Shown: piece after piece, positions 9,790-21,068 of the stretch
How positions within the stretch are numbered: position 1 is the stretch's first letter
Layout of the letters: the number at the start of each line of letters is the position of its first letter
Source: Culex pipiens pallens
Taxonomy: Eukaryota; Arthropoda; Insecta; Diptera; Culicidae
Direction: 5' to 3'
NCBI RefSeq assembly: GCF_016801865.2
Contig: NC_068938.1
Coordinates: 65,342,421 to 65,406,420 of the forward strand
Length of the DNA: 64,000 nt
Position numbers and translations under genes: made by a program
Notes under the pieces: model-generated
The model's input: only the letters and a program-made list of their open reading frames with translations
What the model was told of the DNA's origin: nothing
The model's database searches: none

Positions 9790-11126
9790 CACAGACAAAC
9801 AGACGTGAATCTCTTTTTCATTCGATCGCCAACTAAAACGGCCGATTCAAATTCAAATCGACGAAATAAAATGGTTGCCGTAGTACCGCAACGAGACACG
9901 AACGTCATTGGTGGCGCCACTGTAGCTTTGACGTTTCAGCACTGCTTGGTTTGAGTGTGTGTGTTTTTTTCGTTTGAGCCATCTTCTGCAGCACGGCAGC
10001 ATGGGTAGAAAGTGCAAAGCCAACTTTTGCGAGAATTATCAAGATAAAATCCCGAAAAAGACATTTTTCGCCTTTCCAAAGGAACTCGAGCGGTAAGTTT
10101 CATAATTTAAAGACTAACACAATTATAATAAATTGTTTTTCAGATGCCAAAAATGGGTGGGTTTCTGCCGCTCGTCAGAAATCGACAAACTTTTCAGCAA
10201 AAACGGAACGAGTGGCTTACGGTGTCGGAAAATTTGCTCGGATCATTTTGATTCAAACGATTTTGTAAACAAAATGCGTCGCAGCCAAGGGTATTATTCA
10301 ATTTGAACGGAAAAAATGTAGAAAATATAACAATAATTCTAATTTTAGATTGCGGAAAACAGCCGTACCGAGCAGGAAGGAAGTGCTCCGGTCCATCGTG
10401 GATGTTTCAACCGCGACCAAGGCAGCCGGTCATGTAGATTCCGAGCAGGACGAAATGTATGAGGTCGACGGATTGGTTAAGGAGTACCGGTCGCGCGTTT
10501 CGATTGCGCCCAAAGTGCCGGCCGGTCAGGTAGATTCCAAGCAGAACGACGAAATGGTTGAGCAGTACCTGGCGTACGCTGCGGTCGCGGCAAACGAGCG
10601 AGCTGATGAGGTAGATTTGGAGGAAAACGAGATGGATGAAGGGTACCTGGCATACGTTCCGCACACGCGCATACGCGGCAAACGAGCGAGCTGAACAAGT
10701 AAATTTGGAGGAAGATGACGAAATTGTTGAGAAGTACCTGGCGCGTATTCCCACCGCGGCCAACAACTCGAGTAGATCACGAAGGGGAGGACAATAAAAC
10801 CAAAAATCACATGCTCGATTACCTGGGGCGCGTTCCGATCGCGGCCAACGAGCCAGAGGATCAAATAGATTACGAGGATGACGATATGATTGAGTACGTG
10901 ACGTATGTTCCGATCGCGGCTGACTTGCCAGCGGGCCAGGTATTTTCCGAGCAGGACGACGGAATGGTTGAGGAGTACTTGGATGGTTGAGGAAATGAGT
11001 TGAGGAAATGGTTGAGGAGTACGGTCGAAGCCAACGAGCGAGCTGATCAAGTAAATTTGGAGGAGAGCTCTTTATACTGTATATATTATACTTTATATTA
11101 AACATCCCTTAACGTGATACTATTAC
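9790..11126 (+). repeat. Tandem unit 2 of the THAP element (1337 bp)
   Basis: This is a direct copy of 8452-9789 including a complete internal left TIR (9790-9812) without a flanking GTAAGAC. Its end is followed by unique sequence 'tctttattatt' that leads to the only right TIR. The element therefore has two potential left ends and one right end. Confidence 0.9.
10001..10694 (+). CDS. THAP zinc-finger protein, copy 2 (three exons)
   Basis: Identical in predicted protein and splice sites to copy 1, shifted by 1337 bases: exons 10001-10092, 10144-10290 and 10349-10694. The coordinates come from the direct duplication. Both copies keep an open THAP domain and intact splice signals, so neither has visibly decayed since duplication. 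Confidence 0.75.
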
Positions 11127-11241
11127 TCTTTATTATTACTATCTTGTCAATTCCTCAACAAACTCAACCAACAGAAAACAACAAAAGTGGAAATAAATGA
11201 CAACAATTGAAGCTTATTCGATCCCCGAGGCCGCCGCTGCT

Positions 11242-11560
11242 TCACTTTCTGTTTTTCCTCCTGGGGGCCCAGACTGGGGCACTGGCCAACATAAATTGAT
11301 CTTTTGGATTGGCAAAAGCCTCCGGCAAGGTTATGAATCCTGTTAAATTAGTAAATGAGATAAATTGATAAATTTTCAATGAAAGACACTTCTTGCATCG
11401 ATCGGATGCACTAGCTGCCATTAGGCTCACCTGTTTTGCGTGCATCTATCCGTCTTGATCAGTTTCTCGATTCCTCTTGTTCGCCAAGGCCATGTAGAAA
11501 ATGTACGGGAGTGTCCTTCCGTCTAACCGAAGAATCTGTTGCGAAATACCAAACGATGAA
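11242..11560 (-). other. Possible spliced minus-strand exons in the right part of the THAP element
   Basis: On the minus strand a strong donor-like CAG|GTGAGC (border at 11430/11431) and an acceptor-like TTTAACAG (border at 11340/11339) would define a 91-base intron. Open sequence flanks both sides, but in the frames I tested the joined reading is short and I recognise no domain. This could be a remnant of a second gene of the element, or chance. Confidence 0.2.
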
Positions 11561-11796
11561 TCAACGCTGGATCACTCCACGTAAATAAACACCAGAATCA
11601 ACTGTCACTTTTGTTTTGTACACGCTTATTTGGAATAACGAGGAAACAGTTACACGCTTAAGGTTGTTTATAGAAAAGATGATGTTTTCGCAACAGGACT
11701 GCAGATCGCGCTAGTGTGCATCCAAATTTTGAATTTTCTTACGGAACGATGGATTTTTTTTGAAAATCAATGAAGATTCACGTCTGTTTGTCTGTG

Positions 11797-11803
11797 GTAA
11801 GAC
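11797..11803. repeat. Target-site duplication (right), GTAAGAC
   Basis: This matches 8445-8451. It abuts the right TIR of the THAP element and the resumed LINE ORF2. Confidence 0.9.
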
Positions 11804-13610
11804 TTTGGCCCACTTACGATACAAGACGCTGAGAAACAAAACTAACGCACTTGTCGACAGAGCCAAATCCCAACACACTACACGATTCCTGGACAGCACA
11901 CTTCCAGCCAAGACCCTTTGGAAACGTGTGCGCAGCATTGGCGCAGCAAAGGACAAAACGCCAGCCGTATGCAGTTTTCATCCAGACGACGTAAATCGCA
12001 CTTTTCTGTCGAGTTTTACCGCCAAGGACTTTCCAAGACGTTCCGGAGCTGCAACTACTTTCCGTTTCTCGTTCAGGACTGTTCACCAATGGGAGGTGGT
12101 GAACGCCATCTGTGACATCAGCTCCAACGCTACGGGACTGGATGGTTTACCTATCTGCTTCATAAAAATAATTTTGCCACTTGTCATTCGCCAAGTAACG
12201 TACCTGTTCAACAAGGTGATTGAGACATCGATTTTCCCCAGTTTTTGGAAGCAAGCAAAGGTGTTACCTCTACGAAAAAAGCCGCACATCAACACCATCC
12301 AGAACCTCAGACCGATCAGCATCCTGTGCTCCCTGTCAAAGGCTCTCGAAAAGCTGTTGGAAAAACAAATGTCGTGCCACCTTAGTGAAAACAATCTGCT
12401 TTCACCTGTGCAAGCCGGGTTTCGCAAAGGCCAAGGGATCCAAACTGCTGCGGTACGCGTGTACGACGAACTAGCCGCTATCGTGGACAGGCGGGGATCT
12501 GCTGTTCTGCTGCTGTTGGACTTCTCCAAAGCGTTCGACACGATACCCCATGGCAAACTTTGCGCAAAGTTGGAGACGCAATTTTACTTCTCTGGACCTG
12601 CTGTGAACCTTGTTGCATCATATCTCGATGGACGAACTCAAACCGTTTTTTGCGACGACCAGTGTTCCGACAGTGGCGAAGTTTCATCAGGCGTTGCTCA
12701 AGGGTCGGTGATCGGTCCATTGCTGTTTTGCTGTCACGCCAACGATCTCCCCACGGTTTTAAAACACTGTTCCATACAAATGTATGCCGATGACGTACAG
12801 CTGTTCGTTGGACGGAATGGGCCATGCGCTCGCGAGCTCGTCAGAATGGTGAATGAAGACCTCGCCAGCATTCACGAGTGGTGTGAGCGAAACAAGCTTG
12901 TGGTGAACCAAGCAAAAAGCAAGGCGTTATTCGTGAAAGGTGGCCGACGCAACGTTGCTCCCACCAGCTCGCTCCCAAGTCTTCAGTTAGACGGTGAGCG
13001 AATAGTATGGACCGAGTCGGCGAGCAATCTGAGCTTTGTTTTTCAAGCGGATCTCCAGTGGGACGGACTTATCCACCAGCAGTGCGGCAAGATATACGCA
13101 GGACTACGTACTCTCTACAGTTCTGCGAGAGCCGCGCCTGTAGCAACCAGACTGAAGCTGTTTAAAGCACTCCTTCTCCCACACTTTCTGTTCGGCGACC
13201 TTCTTTACGTCAAGCCCAGCGCCGGAGCAATGGATAGATTGCGAGTCGCACTCAACAGCTGCGTGCGATTCGTTTACGGCCTGAACCGGTACGCTCGTGT
13301 AAGCCACCTCCAGAAATCCTTAGTTGGCTGCCCGCTGGATAGACTGTTCCCTTACCGTTCCTGCCTCTTCATCCGGAAACTGTTCACAACGCGCTCCCCA
13401 CCACTACTGTACCAGAAACTAGTACCCTTCCGAGGCCGTCGCCAGCAAAACCTGATCCTTCCACGAAACAACACGTTGGCCTACGCGAGTTCGCTGTTCG
13501 TCAGGGGTGCGGTATACTGGAACATGCTGCCTGCTGAACTGAAGCGAACGACTTCGGAAGCAACTTTTAAGAGCGGCTGCTTGGCTTTCTGGAACCGACC
13601 GCAGCCGTAG
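11804..13610 (+). pseudogene. ORF2 C-terminal piece (reverse transcriptase), CR1/L2-like
   Basis: The longest piece of the outer LINE's ORF2, open for about 600 codons. RT motifs are visible in order: LDGLPICFIKII, NLRPISILCSLSKALEKLL, VQAGFRKGQG, LLLLDFSKAFDTIPHG (first catalytic Asp), GVAQGSVIGPLLF, QMYADDVQLFVG (YADD) and VNQAKSKALFV. After RT comes a Lys/Arg-rich C-terminal region ending with YWNMLPAELKRTTSEATFKS, a signature of CR1/L2-type C-termini. There is no RNase H. The frame matches that of the 8285-8451 segment once the THAP element and one TSD copy are removed, confirming continuity. The only visible break is upstream, near 8270-8290. Confidence 0.85.
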
Positions 13611-14092
13611 TAAACGTGTGTAACCACTGTCGCGCCCGGAGGTCCCGGGGCCCCCCTAACCACAAGCTATAGGAAGAGTGGCATAGGGACAATCCTCCGG
13701 CTCCTCCGGGGTGCCTGGTAGACACGACACGCCAGCTGAAAAATCCACAGAGGTGCTCAAGTGACCCGGGGCCCCCCTAATCACAAGTTACATGAAGAGT
13801 GGAATAGGGACAACCCTCCGGGAATTTGAGCCCCCTGGATGAGGTCGCATAAGGGGCAAACCCCCATCCCCTCGGACGAACCCTGGACTACGCTGGAATA
13901 TCAACGCTGAGACGAGAAAAGGCGAGACGACAACGAGAAAGACGACATCATCCTGTGGAGAACCCGTATATTTAGCGTAGTTTTTCTTTTAATTGTATTT
14001 TAAACGTAATGACACCGGAGGTAGCAATTTAAAAAGGTGTAAGCCTTACGCTGCTGTATTTAATAAATAAACAAACAAACAAATAAAAGAAG
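13611..14092 (+). other. 3' UTR and tandem tail of the CR1/L2-like element
   Basis: This region is GC-rich with two related blocks (around 'cccggggcccccctaa' at 13643-13660 and again at 13766-13781), each followed by a similar 'gaagagtgg.atagggaca' phrase. Such internal duplication is common in LINE 3' UTRs. The element ends in AATAAATAAACAAACAAACA-type tandem repeats near 14060-14092. Confidence 0.6.
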
Positions 14093-14234
14093 GTGTGTAT
14101 GCCTGGCACGAACACTCAAAGCGTGTTCTAGCGTGTTGCTCATACTGACTCAGAGCAAGGGTAAGATGTAGGTGTAAGGGCAGTGGGTGTTCGTCGGGAA
14201 CCTGGTGCATAAGATCGGTCAAGGCCCGTTCTTA

Positions 14235-15340
14235 CACTGAAAATTGCGAATTGCGAATTTTCAATTTCATTTTTTGTCACTATAACTTGATTTGTAAAAA
14301 ACACCATTTTGATTTTTTTTTCTGATATTTTTTAGAAGACATCAAATCAAACTTTTCAGAAATTTCTAGAATGGGTAAAAAATCTTTAACCGAGTTATGA
14401 ATTTTTGAATCAATATTTTTTTCATAAAGTCAATATATTGGTCACATTTTTTTTAAGTTTAAGTGACAAAAAGTGAAATTAACATTTTTTTTCCAGTGTA
14501 GTCCTTATCCAAGGCTACCAACTCTTCCTGAGCAAAAATCCGTATACTTTACCGAAATGACACCACGGTATAACAAAAACTGTCAAGGAATCATTTAGAT
14601 AAGTTTGGAATTAAGGAATTAAAAATATTGTTGTTAAACGTTTAAAAGTTTACGAAATGTCAAGTTTGCTTTTACGAATAATATCGTTGTCAGTGTTTTC
14701 ACGAAAACATTTCTAGAGTTTTTATTGGAAAGGTCCTATAAAAACAAGCACAACACAAGGTTTTCACAAGATTTAGAAAGCCTTTGGATCTTTTTTTGAT
14801 AAATATGTTTTGTAAGGAATTTGAAAAGAACAATTATTGACAATCAACTGAGGAAAACCCGGAAAATTATGCAAGTTATCCCTTTAAAATCAAACTGACA
14901 AAAAAAAAAAAAAAAACAAAAATGTCTAAATAGCAAAAGCCTTGGCCCAATAAAAAAAGGCAATGAAATTTTGGAAAAGTTGTTTAAATTCCGTACAAAT
15001 CCGTATTATGCGAAAAATCCGTACACAAATTCCGGCCTGTGTAAAATCCGCGGAGAGGGTCAAAAATCCACGGTAAGGAAAAACACCCTACAGTTGGTAG
15101 CCTTACCTAGAAAATTGCCGAAGACACCAAATCGATCAAAAAATTACTTCAAAAGATACATATTTTTTAATTTCCATACATCATTTTTTGGACAGTTGCC
15201 AAATTTGTATGGAAAATTATATGGACAAACTAATGATGCAAAATGGCTTCTTTGGACACACCGGTGGCACCAAAAAAGTTTCAACCGGATTAAAAAATAC
15301 AAAAAAAAAAAAAAAATAAAAAAGAAGACAGATTTCGTTA
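14235..15340 (+). repeat. Foldback family A copy, interrupted by a small inverted-repeat insert
   Basis: Bases 14235-14510 and 15097-15340 together match family A (see 40861-46962). Between them, a segment of about 590 bases is bounded by the inverted motif AAGGCTACCAAC / GTTGGTAGCCTT (14509-14520 and about 15094-15106), suggesting a second MITE inserted into the first. The insert has recurring 'aaaatccgta' phrases and no protein. Confidence 0.55.
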
Positions 15341-17596
15341 AGACTTGCTTAGGCAACAAAGGATATTTTTGTTTTTCATAAAAATTCTGCAATCTCACAA
15401 CGAGTAGTCACCCTGCTTTAAATCACCCCGTACACCTGGGTTGGTTGGTTCTGCAATAATCAGTTATTTGTATGATTTTGGGTGGCGGTTTTTGATCTGG
15501 AAGGGATTGATAACATCATGATTGGATTAAAAGCTAGCTTCCTCACGCATGGGGTGGTGTTGGTGATGGGGCGAGTGATTTTGCCCCGGTGGTTTCGCAG
15601 TGGTTTATATTTCGCGGTTGAATGGTGTTTAATTATCTGCCAGGTCACACCGACGATTGTAATCAATGGGCCCCATTGTGTGTCGAGTGCGTGTTTTGTG
15701 CTTTTGATGAGTTTGGTTGAATTAGTTTTTGCGATTGTCGGAGGTATGTTATCAAAATTTCATCCGCTTCAAAAGGGAATTAAAATTTACAATCAGAATG
15801 TTTAGATCAATAAGTGCAGCTCTTTTTGCAGTGTAATTCACATCATTTGAATATGTTTTCTAATTTGACCTTTAATATCACACGCTTAAAGCCCTTTATG
15901 GCACCATCGCACGAGGTGAAAAAGTCGCCGTAACTGACACTTTGCTTCCGCTTATGCTGTTCCAGGAAGTGTCATTAAACATTCTTTGCTTTTCCAGGAA
16001 GGCACCATTGTCAAGTTCCGATAGTCCTCCCGTGCACACACCTTTATGACGAGGGGACAAGAAAAGAATCGACCACCATGATGGTGCAAACTTTTACGAC
16101 CAGCGCCATTCCAGGGATTAAACAGCAATTTTCAGCACATTCCACGTTCGCCACCTCCAGCAGTATGCGCAACCATGCGTTTCCATTAGCTTCTTCGGCG
16201 TTCATGGAAGGTGAGACAAGGACGTGTTTCTCTTGCTGCCGGAATGGCATGCTTGAACTGAAAAATACCGAATGTAGGGTATAATAAAGTGCCATAAACT
16301 GTGAACAAAATTATCAACGGCCGTTTTTTAACTTAAAAAATAACATGTTTTTGTGTGACTCAAACTTTATAGAATTTGCAGTTATGCGATAATACCACTC
16401 CAAATTATATTTCAAGTTACCCCCTTCAAAATTCACTTTAAAAAATAAGGGGTATTTATTGTCATTATTGCTTATAAATTTAATTTTTCATTGAGAAATC
16501 ATGTTCAATCGATTGTAAACTATTTAGAAAATGTTGCATAACGTTTATTGATGTATTTTCATTAAACATGACCTTTTAATCTTTTAACAATTTTTGAATT
16601 TGAAATTTTTGTTAAAATTCATTGATAATTTGCATATTTGTAACAGTAGCACAGGGGGATGCTGTTGAGTTGCAGTTGAGCAAATTCACCTAAAAAACAT
16701 ATAATACTTTTTAAACGTAAATTGTGGCAAAATTTTACAAAAAAATATAATTAGTATCATTCCATTTCATGCCTGCAGTTTTTGTACTTTTTTACAGTGC
16801 GCAGTTTATTTGTTTTGGTGCCGTAAATGACAGTTGTTCTGACTTTTTTTTTTTTGGTTCCGTAATAGAGGATTTGCAGCAAAGCTAAAAGACACATGTC
16901 GCCACCTATGAACAAAAAGCTTAATCCTATGATTTTTTGAAAAAAAAATGTGTTTTCCTCCATAATCAACATTTTTACAAAACTTATGCCGGATTCGGAT
17001 GAGAAAAATTATTTCCAACAATTTGGTGTACAACTTTCCAAAATTTGTTTGATTTTTCTATGAGAAAACTGTAAATTTAGAAAAAGATAGTAATTTGGAC
17101 TATTTGGCAAGAAAGTCTGTCAAAAATCAATAAAAATTGTTGAATATATGTTAACACATCTGTTATCAACTATATAACTGTTTATTTCATTGATATATAC
17201 GGGGAAACTCATTTTTTCGTGTTCCAAAACATGTTTTTTAATGAAAAAGGTCACACATTTTTGCGCGCCCAAAAATTGATGTTCATTATTTTAAAGCAAA
17301 AAATTTGTCTCGTCTTTTGCAACCAGTTTCATTTTGATTGATGCAGGGAATCATGAGAAAAAAGCGATTTTGTTCTTCAATCCAGCAGAAAGGAATACGA
17401 TTTTTGGCAAGTAACCTCATTTTGGCGCCATCTACATTTGAAACACAGTCGCGCTGCAAAACCTCAATTGACAGCTTGTGTTGGCTGCGGTCGAGCTGCC
17501 TGTAGTGAGATATAGATGTCGCCCATTGCTTTTGTTCCTTTTTTAAACGGGCTCGAATTTGCATTTTTTTTTCTTTATTTTACTCAACAGAATTTA
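15341..17596. other. No gene recognised
   Basis: Mixed sequence. The more GC-balanced parts at 15425-15800 and 15895-16285 contain short open frames, but none has a recognisable domain, splice context or conserved motif, so I call none. 16300-17590 is AT-rich. Confidence 0.4.
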
Positions 17597-18721
17597 GGGG
17601 AAATCTACCCTTTCCAATCAAACACCTATCTTCGTCATATGGAGAGTTTGATGCTCGATTAAAGCTCCAAAAATACTATTTGGGCTATAAACTTACCAGC
17701 AACAGCACCGCCTCGAGTAAGCACGCAAATGTATGCCACTTACTGGCCAAAAAGATCACATTTAATGCACTTTTGATCATAATTTGTATTTTGCGAGACC
17801 ACTTCTCATCATTTTGTTGGCACACACAGTGACACACACGAGAATCCCTCAAACGCTTAATGAATATCGCCAAAATTAACTTTTCACTTTCGCTTACTTT
17901 TTTACGGCGCTTAAGATATGAAATTGCTTCCAACTACCGGCAACATGTTCTTTTGATCATTAGTAAGGCACTCACTTGAAGAATAATCCCGAAAAATGTA
18001 ATAAATTAGCAAGCGCCATCAAAAAAACAAACGAGCCAAGTCGTTTGACGTTTCAATTTTCACTTTGCATTCCAAACGAAGGCTGAAGAAAACCGAGCGA
18101 GAGACGAAGGCAAAAAAGAACAAAGGCTGGCCGTCAACACCACCAGCAGCACAGCCAGCGATGCCAGGAAACTTTCCCTATAAATGCCACTTTTCGTGAG
18201 TGTTCGTTTGAACTGTCAGCGCAAATGGCAACACTCGACAGAGTGTTGGAAGAAAAAAGAACTAAGCCGATATTAGAAAAATGGGCGTGGCCCAATGCAA
18301 AAAAACGAAACTATTGGCACTACGCCCCCCGGGGCATGGCCTTCCTCTAACGTGGGATTTCTGCTCCAGCGCCTCTGACGAGACAGGAGAAACCGGGACC
18401 GACGTTTTACTTCACCATCCGATAGAAGCTCAGTGGATAAGGCGGGAATCGAACCCGCGTCTCATAGCATCATCGGGATCGGCAGCCGAAGGCCCAATGC
18501 ATTCGCCTCGATTAGAATACCCTTGGGAATTTTTTTTTGTTAAATGCTTGGTAAAGAAATAGAATAACTTTTAGTGAAAGTGAAAATAAACAGAAATGTT
18601 CACAAAAACTTGCTCTACTCGTTGGTGTACTTGGTTTTAGTAAAATTCAAGGGAGACTCTAGATTATCCAGCATCATTCAAACACGACCGCTTATTAGGA
18701 TTAAAATGGGTAGATTTCCCC
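17597..18721. mobile_element. TA-flanked MITE family B, copy 1 (contains a SINE)
   Basis: Ends GGGGAAATCTACCC (17597-17610) and GGGTAGATTTCCCC (18708-18721) are perfect inverted repeats flanked by TA on both sides. The body matches the copy at 47246-48173 throughout, apart from a SINE insertion at 18300-18490. No transposase frame is present; short open frames in both copies follow the shared sequence. TA targets suggest a Tc1/mariner-type or PIF-type helper, which is inference. Confidence 0.85.
18300..18490 (-). mobile_element. tRNA-derived SINE with 11-bp TSD
   Basis: This 191-bp insert inside MITE B is flanked by GGCCCAATGCA at 18289-18299 and 18491-18501. The copy at 47246-48173 lacks it, so this is an empty-site/filled-site comparison within the window. 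On the minus strand it begins with a tRNA-like head whose B box reads GGTTCGATTCCC (near 18440-18451), and it ends in an A-rich tail (plus-strand complement 'aaaaaaacg' orientation near 18300). It is Pol III type and does not encode protein. Confidence 0.85.
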
Positions 18722-20483
18722 TAGTATTGATTAATCCAAGTTTAACGCCAAATTGTTCAGCTCTCATCTTCACAGATCCCCAAAATTCGATTTCAATCCT
18801 GAGATATTCAACCAAAACCAAAAAAACTCCGTGCATTGTTGTCACTTTGCATATTATGAAATAAGTTTCGATCTGTTAGTGCTATCTTGACACACCCTGC
18901 CAATTGCTGCAAGTGCGATAACTGGCCAAAGGGAATTTAATAAGAAGCAGCTTGACACACGTACTTGCCCGTCTACTGTAAACATTTTTAATTATACACC
19001 CAAAGGAAAAAGATATATGAAAATCTGCAACAGTGGAATTGCTTCAGAAAATTTTACATTTTATAACAGTTTTTGCAGCAAGCTCATAGATCATTTTTGT
19101 CCACATGTAAACATGTCAGCGATCTGCAGTTCTCACCAACACATATAATGCTGGCGCGTCCCCGAGCAACACTCCAGAGAGAAGAATATGTTGGTGCTCT
19201 GTCCCTCACAATTCATCAACAATCCATGGCGCGGTGGTAGCGTGTCGGATCAATAATCTAAAAGTTGATGGTTCAATCCTTGATCTGTAAAGTTTTTTTT
19301 CCTGCAATACAATCAATCAGCCGTCGGTAATGTCGATAATTGTCGGTAACGGGCAAAAATGTCATACCCCCATATCGCAAAAAATGCATGAGGACAGATT
19401 TCATGCAGATTCTGATATATTTTCATGCCGTCATGCATCACAATCATGCGACCGCCGTTTGGGTGTAGCTCTGGACTCCGGCAACCAAATTCAACCGGGA
19501 CAAGTCACACAACGGTCAGCCAAACAAAACATGTTTTTTTATTGTTTAAATTGCGTGCTCTCGTTTTTGTTTATTCAAGGTCAAACATAAAAAAAAACTC
19601 GTTTTTCTCGGAACGTCAAAAAGCGACGTGCGACAAGACAGCACGATCACATCGACTTGTTTATTATTTATTTCAAAATACGATTTTACTTTGAAAACAA
19701 AAACACAACAAGTGCCCATCATGTGAAAGGTAATTAAATTAAGAAATTTTGAAGAAAGGCACTATTTCAGGAAATTGGGCATATCTCTGCTTATATTGAA
19801 CCAAAACTGATACTTTTGTATAGAACTTGTTCAAAAAACTGTTTTCTACAATGTGATTAATTCTAAAATGTTTTGAAATGTAATGGTGTAATGTGGCAGA
19901 GGATTGAAAAAATATTTTTTGGAACCTATTGGGTACTAAACACCTTATCAAATAAATAATCTATGTTTTGCATTGTTTAATGCTCAAATTTGTATCCGGG
20001 CAATGTGTTGCTGTAATTTTATGATAAATTGTACAAAGAAAAGATTTACTTTCGGTCGTATCGGGGTTTCCAGCTTGGATTTTGGGGTTATTTCAAAGAA
20101 AGCTACAAATCTGGTAAATTTGGTCCGATTTTTTTTATTGGAGGTCAAATATTGGTCAAATATAGTTGGTTAGAGTCCCCAAGTTCATAAGAAATTTGAA
20201 TGATATCAACATGAATGCACCGATTTTCTGTGACTTTTTTGAACAAATATCCCATACAATCGAAAAATAATATTCAAAAAAAAATAGTTGCTCTAGATCC
20301 CCCGATGAAATATTTCGGTATACCCCGCAAAATTTCGGGAAAGATCCCTTCTTTCACGGTGCCAAACATCAGACATACCGATTTTTTTATCTTTGAGGTC
20401 TCAAAAAATACACCTTGTATAGAAATGTTTTTTTAGATACGCTCAGACTTTTTTTTTTATTTTTCATAAAAACACTTTTAATA
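18722..20483. other. No gene recognised; one tRNA-like module
   Basis: AT-rich sequence with scattered short open frames. The only structured item is the tRNA-like segment at 19224-19293, listed separately. Confidence 0.4.
19224..19293 (+). mobile_element. tRNA-like SINE head
   Basis: This contains an A-box-like 'tggcgcggtggtagcg' (19227-19242) and a B-box-like 'ggttcaatcc' (19270-19279), about 28 bases apart, followed by a T-rich run. No complete acceptor stem or discriminator end is visible, so I read it as a tRNA-derived SINE head and not a tRNA gene. Confidence 0.55.
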
Positions 20484-20698
20484 CCGTCAACTGGGGCGAA
20501 TTGGGACACATGGGGCGAATTGGGACAACAGTTTTAACCATGTTAGAGCACAATATTTTGATTTTTCTGGTTGGTTTCGGATAGAACATACTCAGACCAA
20601 CAACATGCGTACATCCATTTCCAAATTTAAAACCTTTAAGTGCTCTAAACTCTGTTGTCCCTATTCAGACTGTAGTCCCAATTCACCCCAGATGACGG
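20484..20698. mobile_element. Short TA-flanked MITE (CCGTCA ends)
   Basis: The left end reads CCGTCAACTGGGGCGAATTG and the right end is its imperfect reverse complement (tagtcccaattcaccccagatgacgg). TA is present on both sides (20482-20483 and 20699-20700). At 215 bp and non-coding, it is a typical mosquito MITE. Confidence 0.75.
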
Positions 20699-21068
20699 TA
20701 CATTGGTTGCTGAGACATAAACATTGAAAAATATTTTTAAAAATTATATGCAATGTTCCAATTTAAGGGGAAACCAAAAAGATTGTACTTTTTTTTCTTC
20801 TAAAATCCCACTTTTTCCCAGCTTGTTGTTTTTGAATTTGGGACATTAATGCGAACATGGGCAGTATACTGCCCATCTGAGGTCCCATGCTCCTCCTTCG
20901 ACAGAAATTTGCTCTTCACAAACGCCGTAATCAAAATATTTCCTATGCGTGTGGCCTCCCTTCTGTTAGAGCCTGGTCACGCTACTGCTAAAAACGTTGT
21001 CGAAGACCGCAAAACGATCCGAACTAACCCTGACGATTTTTTAGCGATTTAAAGAAGACTTTTTTGTA

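Larger units (their letters stand above)
8452..11796 (+). mobile_element. TIR DNA transposon carrying tandem THAP genes, 3345 bp
   Basis: The terminal inverted repeats are identical over 23 bases, starting CACAGACAAACAGACGTGAA, at 8452-8474 and 11774-11796, flanked by 7-bp target duplications. The interior is a 1338/1337-bp direct duplication (8452-9789 and 9790-11126), each copy starting with a full left TIR and containing a three-exon THAP gene. A single-copy right part (11127-11796) follows. No RNase H-like transposase core is visible, so mobility would need a partner. THAP domains occur in P-element and Kolobok-type transposases. Kolobok uses TTAA targets and P elements usually give 8-bp duplications, so a P-like origin is possible but the 7-bp duplication does not fit cleanly. 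I leave the superfamily open. Confidence 0.85.
2830..14092 (+). mobile_element. CR1/L2-like non-LTR retrotransposon, interrupted twice
   Basis: A LINE on the plus strand with a 5' UTR from roughly 2830, ORF1 at 3169-4053, and ORF2 in pieces at 4210-4329, 7549-8451 and 11804-13610. A GC-rich 3' UTR follows, and the element ends in a short tandem tail of ATAAACAA-type repeats (about 14060-14092) rather than plain poly(A). ORF2 has an apurinic-type endonuclease, a reverse transcriptase with a YADD box, and the C-terminal pattern common in CR1/L2 elements. Two later insertions (4330-7545 and 8452-11796) split ORF2, and a one-base frameshift near 8270-8290 breaks it independently. The 5' boundary is approximate and I did not find a target-site duplication. 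Clade assignment rests on domain order and tail type. Confidence 0.8.

Noticed and set aside
15482..15805. 107-codon plus-strand open frame with hydrophobic composition
   Set aside because: No domain, no splice or promoter context and no conservation evidence; length is not exceptional.
18420..18490. Candidate tRNA gene (also at 19224, 34207, 34421, 44928 and 50681)
   Set aside because: Each has box A/B-like motifs but no full cloverleaf acceptor stem; several have SINE bodies, A-rich tails or TSDs, so they are SINE heads.
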